From contig DFEO01000127.1 of NCBI GenBank assembly GCA_002368715.1, positions 1-24,393 of the forward strand: DNA of 24,393 nt, written 5' to 3'. The position numbers were made by a program, and so were the translations under genes. Source of the DNA: Ruminococcus sp. UBA3800 (GTDB taxonomy: Bacteria; Bacillota; Clostridia; Oscillospirales; Ruminococcaceae). Of the stretch, positions 7,601-15,430 are shown piece after piece. The first letter of the stretch is position 1. Each line of letters opens with the position of its first letter. The notes beneath the pieces were generated by a model. The model did no database searches and was not told where the DNA came from. It saw nothing but the letters and a program-made list of their open reading frames with translations.

Positions 7601-10600
7601 GGACGCTCAAGCTTGGGACATATAACGGCGGCTTCCTTTATGCTATGGAGCAGGGCTACGAGATAGGCGACAATATGTCGGTCAGAGCTGTCGGAACAGG
7701 CGGCCAGACAAAGCCTCTCTCTTCCGAGGATGCGGCACTGATAAAGAACTATATCCCTGCGGATGAGTTCGATATCAACACGCTGTTCACTCTTAAAACA
7801 AAGAGCTATACTACATGGGATACGGTCAGTCAGGGCCTTGAGCCCGGCGATCTGTTTGAGCTTGTCAAGGTGTCTGAGGACGCCGACGGGAACGTTACGG
7901 CGTTCAAGGTGCTCTTCAAGCAGCAGACAGATGAGAACTCCGATGAGTATAAGGCTCTGAGGGATGCAAACGAACTGGAGCTTAGCTACGTTTCGAGGGC
8001 TGAGGGCGCAGATGTGCTTGCAGACCTGAATAAAGGAGAGAAGCTTGTCTATGACAACACGCTGTCGTTCCCGGGAACACCCGACAAGACAGCGACTCAC
8101 GAGATCGAGAAAAAGCCTGCGATCTCAAAATACATCCAGAACTATGATTACGCTTCTTATCAAGAGGTATATACGGTTTATGACAAGTCCTTCGGACTTT
8201 CAAAGATAGCACACGACAACGAGCTGGACTGCTACTATGTTAAGTATATGCTCGGTGTCAATCAGTCCAGGAGCTATGGCGCAGACCAGGATATAACCGT
8301 TACGGACACCCTGCCCGAGGGTATGGACTTCGTTTCAGGTGAATATGCCCTGGGAGCCGGCGGCGAGCGGACTCCGATGTCGGCGTCAGGGGTTTCCTGG
8401 GCTCAGAACGGCAGAGAGCTCACCTTTACGGTGCCGGGAAATATCCACGGCGGCGGATATGCCGAGCTTTACTATACCGTGAAGATCGAGGACGAGGTAA
8501 TGGACGCTTTGCTTGCAGATACAGAGCAGTCTGCCAGCGGCGCCGCAGTATTCGAGAATACGGCACAGGTCGGAGATGACTTTGACACCATAACGACAAC
8601 GTTCAACGACGATGTGCCGAAGATAAGCAAAACAGCTTCGGAATACCGTGACAACGGAAACCTTGTTGAAAATGCGGTATCCTATACGCTGGATATCAAC
8701 CCGAATGCCAGAAAGCTGCTGCCTGACGACCAGAGCAGACTGACGGTGACAGACACGATAAACCAGTCTGATGCCGACCAGAATTATGCAAGATGTCCTA
8801 TACTGTTCTCGCAGCTGACGGCAAACAGCATCCATATCTATAAGGTAGTCGGCGATCAGCAGATCGAGATGGACATAGGTGAGTTCGGCTTTACGGAACC
8901 GGAAAGAAAGACGCTTCCTGTCTATGGCGGAAACCTCGGTGAGGGCGATGTTTATACCTTCAAGCTGACGGTCCCCGATGAAACGCATATAAGGATCGTT
9001 TACAACTACCAGTTCGAGTTCAATGAGAAGGCAAAGAACGACGACAGCTACAATGCCGATCAGATGGTGCTCAAGAACAACGCTGCCATCACAGGTCAGA
9101 ATGCTACCGCAAACAAAGACTTTAACCAGAACTTCAACAAGTATCAGAGCTCGGGTGCTTATGCTTCGACCATCAACAACATCTCGCTGAGAAAGTTCAG
9201 CTCGGACAACTGGCTCGAATCTCTCGGCGGAGCACAGTTCGTGCTTATGAGATGCGATAATGAAGGCAAATGGCAGACGCTGACGGGCGTGGAAACCGTG
9301 GCAGAGATCTATGAGTGGCTCGAGAACGATCACTCACATGAGACAAACTATAATGCCACTACATTTGGTGCGTGGAGCGACGGTGTTATCTCCGCTTCCG
9401 ACGGCGCAAGGGTGCTTATCACAGAGGCTCAGACAGGACAGATAGAGCTGCCTTGTCTCCAGAAATATGTGACCAGACCGGTAGACGTTGGCGGAGTTTC
9501 CGAGACCAGGAACTACTATACTATCGACGAGCTGCCGAACGGCCAGCAGAGATATGTTTACGTCCTTCGTGAGATAAAGGCTCCGACAGGGTATACGTTC
9601 GATGAAGGCACAAGAGATCATTATTTCTTCGAGCAGCCCAAGGATGAGACCGCAAGCGGCTGTAAGCCGGCACTTGCTATTGCACAGACCGGTGTCGATG
9701 CGAACAAGGTCGAAGCGGTGCGTTCGGGAACAAAGATAGAGCTTGAGAACGATGCGAAGGAACTGAGAGTAAAGAAGTTCTGGAACACCTCCGATCAGAC
9801 GGCAGTGCCCGATGAAGTGGAGTTCAAGCTTTACAGAACGCTCACACAGCCCGCACCGGCCGCAAACACACATAAGGTAACGCTGACGATAGAGCAGAAG
9901 TATGATTCTTCACACAGGGAGACCTATACATTTATAGTCAGGGACGGAGATACATTCTCTGCATCAACTCCTTGCGGTGTAAGCTGCTATGGGGCATACA
10001 ATAATAATATCGGATATGCAAACTCGCAGGGGATCATAACATTCACAAGTGATCAGCCTGTTACGAAGGACACAGAGTTCTTCGCAGGACTGAATCTCAG
10101 TGATTTTACAACGCTGAAGGTAAGGTCTGACAATTCTGTCGTGAACACAAGCTCGGGCAAGCCCACAGACAGCGAGTTCGTAAAGGACATTACGCTGACA
10201 AAGGGTCAGGACTGGCAGGCGGTTATCGACGGCATAGACTTCTCCGAGGGTGATTACTACTATTACCTTGAGGAAACAGGCGTAGACGGCTTTGATGCCA
10301 ACTACTACATAAACGGCATTGAACTGGGAACGTTTGAAGTCATCAACAACAGCTACGAAAGCGGTTCGATAACAGTGAACAAGAGCTGGCTCGGAGATGA
10401 GGCTGATGTGGATAAGCTGACGTTCGACATCGTAGGCTACACCGAGAAGGCACCTCAGGAACCAAGCGAGTATAGTCAGAGCGCAGGAGCTTCTGATTAT
10501 GTGACGATAAACTTCCAGGGCGCCGACAATCAGGATAATCATTATGTTTATGACCTGAAAAAGTACTTTGTGCTCACTCCGGGCGAAACATATACGCTTA

Positions 10601-11301
10601 ATATCGGAGGACGATCCTATACAAGCGGTCATGTCAAGAAGTTTGATGTCAACTCTGCGGCAAGCAGCGATTTCTGGCAGAACCAGACAGGGCCGGGATG
10701 CAGCTTCAATATCACAGCAGGGCAGGAGAATACGAATGTTGACATAAATGTATCCTACTCATACGGCATAAGCACTAATTATGGCTGGTGGAACGCACCG
10801 ACATCCGATGATTATCTGTTCAGTGTGACAAGCGGCGGACAGGATGTCACGGTATTTGACAGCAAGTCTGACCTTGACAGCTATATAGCTTCTCAGCAGA
10901 CCGAACCGTCAGACACCTACTCAGAGTACACGCCGACACTTCCGCAGGGGACTCCCGTGATCTCAAAGACCCTGACGGTAACAAAGGACGGCACGACAGG
11001 CAAATGGAGCGGCACCTATGATGGGCTCCCGCTCACAAGCGGCGGTCAGCCGATCTACTACTATGTGGTCGAGCGTGGAAGCTCAGCCTTCACACCTATC
11101 GACTACTCTAAGAACGGCTTCGTTCTTGAAGAGAACAAGACAAGCTCGGTAACGGTGACGAACCAGTCACAGGAAGTTGATGCCTATGAGCTGCCCGAAG
11201 CAGGCGGCGAGGGAACAACACTTTACATCATCACAGGCTCGGGGCTGATGCTTGGAGCAATGGTGCTGTTCACAGTTAAAAAGCGTAAGGCGCAGAGCTG
11301 A
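4657..11301 (+). CDS. Giant LPXTG-type pilus-associated adhesin (LPEAG sorting signal)
   Basis: A 2214-residue cell-surface protein, probably the pilus tip or an accessory adhesin. AGGGGG precedes the ATG. Residues 1-48 hold a long basic n-region (QRRKRLR) and a hydrophobic core, an extended Sec signal. Residues ~230-1500 contain a series of Ig-like adhesin modules that often begin with a K-rich strand and contain a phrase of the type xWTITVDN/AGQDLVGLDITDTL; visible starts are near 229, 397, 570, 700, 833, 959, 1152 and 1321. A prealbumin-like module follows at 1507-1650 (ISLRKFSS to LREIKAPTGY). Two Cna_B-type modules at ~1699-1895 and ~1903-2175 are each interrupted by a long insertion. 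The sorting signal LPEAG at 2179-2183 precedes a hydrophobic span and KKRK. Lys/Glu/Asn placements suggest intramolecular isopeptide bonds. The ligand is unknown. It lies directly before the backbone pilin gene. Confidence 0.93.
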   Translation: MRFNKESLSGFLNAQRRKRLRSVAAGLMAATVAFSVYGSLIRPAISLTPGSGSVMLLGAGNEVSGDPLEIGQASSSSSTGVYTVEAKVTKDDKGSPKKYYADLTAKFNLTAETVQSLNQHANAIKFNVGPVDSEGFEFDSSMKSTGDVFTSGDDKAKIGTYVFDPSTGDVTITFDFTVPYFDGRQGEAIGGGFNFQAWTWNQDNSQEDKSFSIAGNDVVVPIYRYTHTADLSVKKSYNNDFFYQTEGATMGTGDDAKRGLGSSFRIDVSSRNGVDGAKVTFTDTLTCDDVHFDLVPGSTWKLYDANGNVVSDPVLTIDSITTIGSDQVLTASLTAADQTLLSRGFDYYWNCPVTVNEEHLNENGEVHVVRGSFESIEGSNVVSAKAKNVPETVDDARIQVGLVADITKGNGTYDPETNTVEWRISVHKENGWWQNGTINIDDFMGGDGSKENPGDKAPELYGTPVMTFIDSDDNEHQIVYDPSNPNQSVQGVHPVEYSDGRFTITMDRPTSGDWTNYNETPVKEFVIYYKTKVSSEDYGKTEYNWVGLVDPEDPDGYVRIDPDKHVTVSKPDVSKDHALVDDGIQWTITVDNRAGQDLVGLDITDTLSQGGTAQTPPDLSTAVLSVGGTVVPITDVFDVNGNVLTFKEGVSANASSYEITYVQQLDVAQHKNESFQNDVKIENDEEILDEDVEDAHIPKEHEVDKSGYLGADGLMHYKVSFINQYGDDLYGEQITDVLTITKKDGTPVNAADFDFTVVSPATGITSQSASDGNTITTTFTVDASTTQKRLDIEYVVKPANSTFITDYGYYLHNEAEWGDERIPNDETVDQFVSLSEKTASYDKNTDLITWMVTVYNPYGVDLSTLGYPLEDTMFDSGIRSFNVTDANGTDVTQAGDLEAVRAGAYEFHEGMNSDSYTFTYKTKLPDPVGLTEQKISVTNDVTYGQDEKTKTIDVYPWEMNKNSSKSASATDPDSEGSFEILWTLKLGTYNGGFLYAMEQGYEIGDNMSVRAVGTGGQTKPLSSEDAALIKNYIPADEFDINTLFTLKTKSYTTWDTVSQGLEPGDLFELVKVSEDADGNVTAFKVLFKQQTDENSDEYKALRDANELELSYVSRAEGADVLADLNKGEKLVYDNTLSFPGTPDKTATHEIEKKPAISKYIQNYDYASYQEVYTVYDKSFGLSKIAHDNELDCYYVKYMLGVNQSRSYGADQDITVTDTLPEGMDFVSGEYALGAGGERTPMSASGVSWAQNGRELTFTVPGNIHGGGYAELYYTVKIEDEVMDALLADTEQSASGAAVFENTAQVGDDFDTITTTFNDDVPKISKTASEYRDNGNLVENAVSYTLDINPNARKLLPDDQSRLTVTDTINQSDADQNYARCPILFSQLTANSIHIYKVVGDQQIEMDIGEFGFTEPERKTLPVYGGNLGEGDVYTFKLTVPDETHIRIVYNYQFEFNEKAKNDDSYNADQMVLKNNAAITGQNATANKDFNQNFNKYQSSGAYASTINNISLRKFSSDNWLESLGGAQFVLMRCDNEGKWQTLTGVETVAEIYEWLENDHSHETNYNATTFGAWSDGVISASDGARVLITEAQTGQIELPCLQKYVTRPVDVGGVSETRNYYTIDELPNGQQRYVYVLREIKAPTGYTFDEGTRDHYFFEQPKDETASGCKPALAIAQTGVDANKVEAVRSGTKIELENDAKELRVKKFWNTSDQTAVPDEVEFKLYRTLTQPAPAANTHKVTLTIEQKYDSSHRETYTFIVRDGDTFSASTPCGVSCYGAYNNNIGYANSQGIITFTSDQPVTKDTEFFAGLNLSDFTTLKVRSDNSVVNTSSGKPTDSEFVKDITLTKGQDWQAVIDGIDFSEGDYYYYLEETGVDGFDANYYINGIELGTFEVINNSYESGSITVNKSWLGDEADVDKLTFDIVGYTEKAPQEPSEYSQSAGASDYVTINFQGADNQDNHYVYDLKKYFVLTPGETYTLNIGGRSYTSGHVKKFDVNSAASSDFWQNQTGPGCSFNITAGQENTNVDINVSYSYGISTNYGWWNAPTSDDYLFSVTSGGQDVTVFDSKSDLDSYIASQQTEPSDTYSEYTPTLPQGTPVISKTLTVTKDGTTGKWSGTYDGLPLTSGGQPIYYYVVERGSSAFTPIDYSKNGFVLEENKTSSVTVTNQSQEVDAYELPEAGGEGTTLYIITGSGLMLGAMVLFTVKKRKAQS

Positions 11302-11350
11302 TAAGCTTGGATATAGTATATTATCTCAAATCAAAAAAGGAGTGTTTTTT

Positions 11351-12946
11351 ATGAAATTAACAAAGAGGATAGCAGCTACCGTGGCAGCAATGACAATGGC
11401 AGTGAGCGTTGTGGGAATGACAGCTTTCGCATCAGAGGCACCTGCAACGAGGGATATCTCGGTAAGCCAGAATGCAAACAACTCATATAAGGTCTTCCAG
11501 GTATTCCAGGGCGATTTTGAGGGCAATAAGCTTCTGACAAAGGACCTTGAATTCGGTACCGATGTCAACATAGAAAAGCTTAATCAGGCGCTCGGACTTC
11601 CCACCGATAATCAGGATGCAGGCAAGGCTCTGAAGGCTCTTTCTGAACTGGATGCACAAGGTATCGCTGCTAAGCTCAATGAAGACGGCGTACTGGAAGG
11701 TTCAGGTACTGCTGTGGATGCCGGCGACAGTGTGGCTTTCTCGGTAGGTTACTACTACATCCGTGAGAGCGACGATGACGACAACACCGCTGATATCCTG
11801 ATAAACCTGAAGGATGATACAGAGATAACACCTAAGCTCGGTGCTCCCAAGGTAGAGAAGAAGGTCAAGGAGGACGACAGGGAAGTTTCGCTCGGCGATG
11901 TTATGGACGAAGATCTTTACGAGCCTAAATACAATGATGCAGCCGACTACTGCATAGGCGAGGCAGTTCCTTTCGAGCTCGTGGGTTCGCTCCCGGAGAC
12001 ATTTGACAATTTCAAAGACGGCTATTACTATGAGTTCATAGACCGTCTTGCTGCCGGCTTTGTGGCTCCCGAGACTTCTGCTTTCCAGGTTCTTTTGAAC
12101 GGCAGGACAGACATCACAAATCAGGCTGCCATTACAAAAACAGTAAATGCTGACGGCTCTGCAAACTTCAGCATCAAGTTCAACAATATCAAGGCTGTTC
12201 AGGGCGTGGACAAGGACAGCAAGATCGTTGTAAAATACAGCGCAGTTCTTGATACTGATGCAGTCATCGGTGAGGCAGGAAACACAAACGGCGTTAAGCT
12301 CAAGTATTCCACAGACTATGACTATGACGGCGACGGAATAGAAGACGGCGATGATCACGACGATACCGAAGAGACCACCGAGGACGGAACAGTTGTATTC
12401 ACCTACACTGTTGATACCACAAAGAAGGATGCCACAACTCAGGAAACTCTTGCAGATGCAAAGTTCAAGCTCCTTAATGCCGATAAGAGCAAGGCTGCTA
12501 TCATCACAGACGGAAAGTTTGCAGGCTGGGCAGCTAACGCTGAAGGCGGAACCGAGATAACCACAGCAGCCGGCGGTAAGTTTACTGTGATCGGTCTTGA
12601 CAGCGGCACATATTTTATCACTGAGACAGAGGCTCCTGAGGGCTATACTCCTCTTGACGGCGATATCAAGGTCGTTATCAGAGCTGATATGAACGTTGCC
12701 GGCGACTGGGAATATGAAGTTGACGACGGTTCGGACGCATTTGTTGAGCTTAACACAGATAGCGGCTTTACCGCTGATACTACGACAGGTGTTGTTGCAG
12801 GCGATATCCTCAATGCCAAGGACGGCGCAGAGCTTCCCGAGACAGGCGGCATCGGAACCACACTGTTCTATGTTGGCGGCGGTCTTACAGCAGCAGCAGC
12901 AGGCGTAGTCCTCGTTGCAAGAAAGAGAGCAAAGAGAGAGCAGTGA
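11351..12946 (+). CDS. Major (backbone) pilin subunit, LPETG
   Basis: A 531-residue pilus shaft subunit. The start at 11351 has AAGGAG just upstream. Residues 1-29 are a Sec signal ending in TAFASEA. A candidate pilin-motif lysine is K167 in LGAPKVEKKV, the position where the next subunit is joined in FimA/SpaA-type pilins. A central domain spans about 195-320. A Cna_B-type domain at ~345-480 contains the E-box YFITETEAPEGY (E425), expected to promote an isopeptide bond. An Asp-rich segment DYDYDGDGIEDGDD starts at D322 and may bind calcium. The sorting signal LPETG is at 495-499, followed by a hydrophobic span and RKRAKRE. The class C sortase gene downstream is the expected polymerase. Family assignment is strong; the linking lysine is inference. 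Confidence 0.94.
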   Translation: MKLTKRIAATVAAMTMAVSVVGMTAFASEAPATRDISVSQNANNSYKVFQVFQGDFEGNKLLTKDLEFGTDVNIEKLNQALGLPTDNQDAGKALKALSELDAQGIAAKLNEDGVLEGSGTAVDAGDSVAFSVGYYYIRESDDDDNTADILINLKDDTEITPKLGAPKVEKKVKEDDREVSLGDVMDEDLYEPKYNDAADYCIGEAVPFELVGSLPETFDNFKDGYYYEFIDRLAAGFVAPETSAFQVLLNGRTDITNQAAITKTVNADGSANFSIKFNNIKAVQGVDKDSKIVVKYSAVLDTDAVIGEAGNTNGVKLKYSTDYDYDGDGIEDGDDHDDTEETTEDGTVVFTYTVDTTKKDATTQETLADAKFKLLNADKSKAAIITDGKFAGWAANAEGGTEITTAAGGKFTVIGLDSGTYFITETEAPEGYTPLDGDIKVVIRADMNVAGDWEYEVDDGSDAFVELNTDSGFTADTTTGVVAGDILNAKDGAELPETGGIGTTLFYVGGGLTAAAAGVVLVARKRAKREQ

Positions 12947-12988
12947 TGCTTTCAGGCACCAAACACAAATAATTAAAATCACCTTAGT

Positions 12989-13010
12989 CCGACGGCCATA
13001 GCGCCGTCGG
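12989..13010 (+). other. Intercistronic hairpin between pilin and sortase genes
   Basis: CCGACGGC (12989-12996) and GCCGTCGG (13003-13010) form a perfect GC-rich 8-bp stem with a six-base loop. No T-run follows; the next bases lead into AGGGAGG, the sortase ribosome binding site. It could stabilise the 3' end of a processed pilin mRNA or partly attenuate transcription, giving more pilin than sortase. Confidence 0.55.
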
Positions 13011-13027
13011 GCATTAGGGAGGGTCTC

Positions 13028-13912
13028 ATGAGCAGCAAAAACAACAGAGCGACAACTATCGTCCTTGTGATAGTGTTTCTGGTGGGACTCTCCGTAATGC
13101 TTTACCCTGCTGTCAGCGACTGGTGGAACTCAAGACATCAGAGCCGTGTGGTGGCTGCATATCAGAAAGCCGCAAACAGGCTCGATGACAGCAAGGAAAA
13201 GGAGCTGCTCGAAAGAGCAAGAGAGTATAATAAAAAGCTTTCCGAGCTTGCGGCACCGCTTTTGGATTATGAAGCTGTGCCGGATTATGACAAGATACTC
13301 GACATTACGGGCACAGGCGTTATGGGTATAATAAATATCCCTCAGATAGGTGTGGAGCTGCCGGTGTATCATGGCACCAGCGAGGGTGTCCTGAATGTGG
13401 CGGTGGGTCACCTCAGGGGGTCGTCGCTGCCCGTTGGCGGCAAGGGCACTCATGCCGTTATCTCTGCACACAGAGGTCTGCCGTCTGCAAAGCTTTTCAC
13501 AGACCTGGATAAGCTGGTGGAGGGCGATGAGTTTACCATAACGGTGCTGAAAGAGGTCTACACCTATGAGGTGGAAGAGATAAGCATAGTTTTGCCGGAC
13601 GAAACAGAAAAGCTGGCAATAGACCCTGACCGTGACCTTGTGACGCTTATGACCTGTACGCCGTATGGCATAAACACGCACAGGCTTTTGGTGACCGCTC
13701 ACAGGTCGGGAACAGGATATATCGACGACAACGGACCTGTTAAGGTGCCGTCCGATGCTGTTATGCTCGATGCTATGTCGGTGGTGCCGTTTATAGCGGC
13801 TCTGCCTGTGGCAGGGCTCGTGGGCTGGTGGCTGTTCGGCGGCAGAAGAAAAAAGAGGTTTTCGCATAAGGATCCGCTCTCGGTCTTGGAGAGCGACAAA
13901 GATAAAAGCTAA
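13028..13912 (+). CDS. Class C (pilin-polymerising) sortase
   Basis: A 294-residue membrane transpeptidase that cleaves LPXTG-type signals and joins subunits through a lysine. AGGGAGGG precedes the ATG. A membrane segment lies at about residues 9-28. The catalytic domain shows the class C signature: IPQIGVELPVYHGTSE, then GHLRGSSLPVGG, H148 in SAHRGLPSAKLFTDLDKL, C210 in TLMTCTPYGINTHR and R219. A second hydrophobic segment near residues 251-269 is followed by basic residues, the C-terminal anchor typical of class C. The N-terminal lid region lacks the usual DPF/DPW signature and reads LLDYEAVPDYDKILD instead. It follows the backbone pilin gene, its presumed substrate. Confidence 0.95.
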   Translation: MSSKNNRATTIVLVIVFLVGLSVMLYPAVSDWWNSRHQSRVVAAYQKAANRLDDSKEKELLERAREYNKKLSELAAPLLDYEAVPDYDKILDITGTGVMGIINIPQIGVELPVYHGTSEGVLNVAVGHLRGSSLPVGGKGTHAVISAHRGLPSAKLFTDLDKLVEGDEFTITVLKEVYTYEVEEISIVLPDETEKLAIDPDRDLVTLMTCTPYGINTHRLLVTAHRSGTGYIDDNGPVKVPSDAVMLDAMSVVPFIAALPVAGLVGWWLFGGRRKKRFSHKDPLSVLESDKDKS

Positions 13913-13942
13913 AGAGCCTCAGGGCTTTTGGGAGGAATGAGT

Positions 13943-14701
13943 ATGAGAACTGTATCAAGGAGGGGACTGGCAGCAGCAGCCTGCATTATTTTGGCTATGC
14001 TCTTTATGCTGCCGCTCGGAGCCTTTGCGGCTGACGGTGCGATAGTTATAAACAGCAGGTACGGCGATGAGCCTGTCCCGATGAAATGGAGTGTATACAG
14101 CATAGGCAGCAGGTCGGAGGACGGAGGCTTTGTGCTGAATGATACCTTTGCGCAAAGCGGAGCTGACTTCGGTGACCTGAGCGCCGAGGCTGTGGCAGAT
14201 GCCGCAGACAGGATATCTCAGTTTATCTTTGACAGCCAGCTCGAGCCTGACTTTCAGGTGACAGCTGATGATGAGGGCATCGCAAGAGCCGAGGTGGGTC
14301 AGTCAGGGCTTTACTTTATCACATCTGATGCGCAGACCATAGGTCAGAAGCAGTATACGTCGGTGCCGTCCATCGTCGAGGTCAAGGACGGCGACGCTGA
14401 GGTGATGGCAAAGCTGGAGGCCGAGGATATCCCCGAGGACAGCAGCTCGTCACAGAGCAGCTCGGACAGTGTGAGCGAGAGCACACCCGATACATCTTCT
14501 AAGATCGACAGCAGCACCACGGATACAAGCTCCGGGAAGGATACCGGCGACGGCTTTGCTGACGGCGGCGGAAAGAAGGATCAGTCTATTCCACAGACAG
14601 GACAGCTCTGGTGGCCTGTGCCTGTTATGGCGCTTGTCGGACTGATACTCGTTGCTATGGGTATAAGAGTTTATACTAAGAAGGATAACAGTAATGACTA
14701 A
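13943..14701 (+). CDS. Minor pilin / basal subunit with IPQTG sorting signal
   Basis: A 252-residue secreted, wall-anchored protein. The start at 13943 is preferred because GGGAGG ends seven bases upstream; the in-frame ATG at 13937 is too close to it. Residues 1-28 form a signal peptide (RRGL, hydrophobic core, GAFAADG). Residues ~30-155 form a single beta-rich domain (INSRYGDEPVPMKWSVYSIG) followed by GLYFITSDAQTIG, resembling small pilins. Residues ~160-212 are a Ser/Thr/Asp-rich stalk suited to crossing the cell wall. The sorting motif IPQTG is at 216-220, followed by QLWWPVPV, a hydrophobic span and KK. The stalk and the non-LPXTG motif fit a base subunit that ends polymerisation. Its stop codon overlaps the start of the second sortase by 8 bases, suggesting that the two work together. 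Confidence 0.9.
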   Translation: MRTVSRRGLAAAACIILAMLFMLPLGAFAADGAIVINSRYGDEPVPMKWSVYSIGSRSEDGGFVLNDTFAQSGADFGDLSAEAVADAADRISQFIFDSQLEPDFQVTADDEGIARAEVGQSGLYFITSDAQTIGQKQYTSVPSIVEVKDGDAEVMAKLEAEDIPEDSSSSQSSSDSVSESTPDTSSKIDSSTTDTSSGKDTGDGFADGGGKKDQSIPQTGQLWWPVPVMALVGLILVAMGIRVYTKKDNSND

Positions 14702-15335
14702 TAAAAAATGCGGTCGCGTACTGATCGCAGCAGGGGCATTGGTGCTTTGTGCAGCGGTGTCCCTCGTTGCTTATAACAGGTATACTGACAAAAAAGCAGG
14801 AGAAGCGGCCGAAAAAACGGCTGCGGTCATAAGAGAGCATATAGAGAGCAGCCGGAAGCAGCTGACCTATGATACGGAAAGTGAGAGCGGCAGCGAAGCA
14901 CAGCAGGACATCACCTATGAGGATGAGGAGCCAGAGGCTCTTGACATTGACGGCGAGCTTTATATAGGGCTTCTCGAGATACCGAAGCTCGGTCTGGAGC
15001 TGCCCGTGACCAAGGGCTGGGACTATAATAAAATGGCTCACGCCTTATGTCAGTACAGCGGAGATGTAAGACATAACGACCTTATCATATGCGGTCACAA
15101 CTATACGTCTTACCTTATCGACGTCGATCAGCTGGCGGTGGGCGACGAGATGATCTTTACCGAGATAAACGGCAGAAAGCACAGCTACACCGTGGGCTGG
15201 TTCGAGCTGCTGGGCGGACTTGAAGGAGAGAAGCTGGACGCAAAGACCGAGGACTGGGATCTGACCGTGTTCACCTGCACCTGGAGCGGTTACAGCAGGG
15301 TGATCGTGAGGTGTATAGGCAGTGATGAGGTGTGA
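14694..15335 (+). CDS. Second sortase (no lid, no C-terminal anchor)
   Basis: A 213-residue sortase with an N-terminal membrane anchor at about residues 8-27 and an acidic linker (~55-80). The catalytic core begins at LYIGLLEIPKLGLELPV; H135 is in ICGHNYTSYLIDVDQL, C195 in LTVFTCTWSGYSRVIVRC, and R202 seven residues later. It has no class C lid and no C-terminal transmembrane segment, so it resembles class D/B-type anchoring enzymes more than a polymerase; I cannot fix the class. Translation is coupled to the IPQTG subunit (overlap ATGACTAA), so IPQTG processing or final wall attachment is the most likely job. It is the last gene of the pilus operon, and no clear terminator follows before the next promoter. 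Confidence 0.9.
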   Translation: MTNKKCGRVLIAAGALVLCAAVSLVAYNRYTDKKAGEAAEKTAAVIREHIESSRKQLTYDTESESGSEAQQDITYEDEEPEALDIDGELYIGLLEIPKLGLELPVTKGWDYNKMAHALCQYSGDVRHNDLIICGHNYTSYLIDVDQLAVGDEMIFTEINGRKHSYTVGWFELLGGLEGEKLDAKTEDWDLTVFTCTWSGYSRVIVRCIGSDEV

Positions 15336-15357
15336 GCGCAAGCTGACAAATAAGTTC

Positions 15358-15386
15358 TTTACTTTTGAAATAAATCGTGCTATAAT
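15358..15386 (+). promoter_or_regulatory. Promoter of the STAS / MATE-ATPase operon
   Basis: TTTACT (15358-15363), a 17-base spacer and a perfect TATAAT (15381-15386). The start of transcription would be near 15393, about 38 bases before the STAS ATG. Confidence 0.78.
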
Positions 15387-15395
15387 ACCAGTGTG

Positions 15396-15409
15396 AGTAA
15401 ACGCTTACA
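15396..15409. promoter_or_regulatory. LacI/CcpA-type operator-like site at the transcription start
   Basis: AGTAAACGCTTACA contains an imperfect palindrome, GTAAACGCTTAC, around a central CG. On the minus strand TGTAAGCGTTTACT matches the catabolite-responsive element pattern TGWNANCGNTNWCA at all but the last base. It lies at about +3 to +17, where a repressor could block transcription. Confidence 0.45.
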
Positions 15410-15430
15410 TGAAAAGAAAGGATGATATCT

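Noticed and set aside
13937..13942. Upstream ATG (13937) as start of the IPQTG subunit
   Set aside because: It lies one base after the GGGAGG ribosome binding site; the ATG at 13943 has proper spacing.
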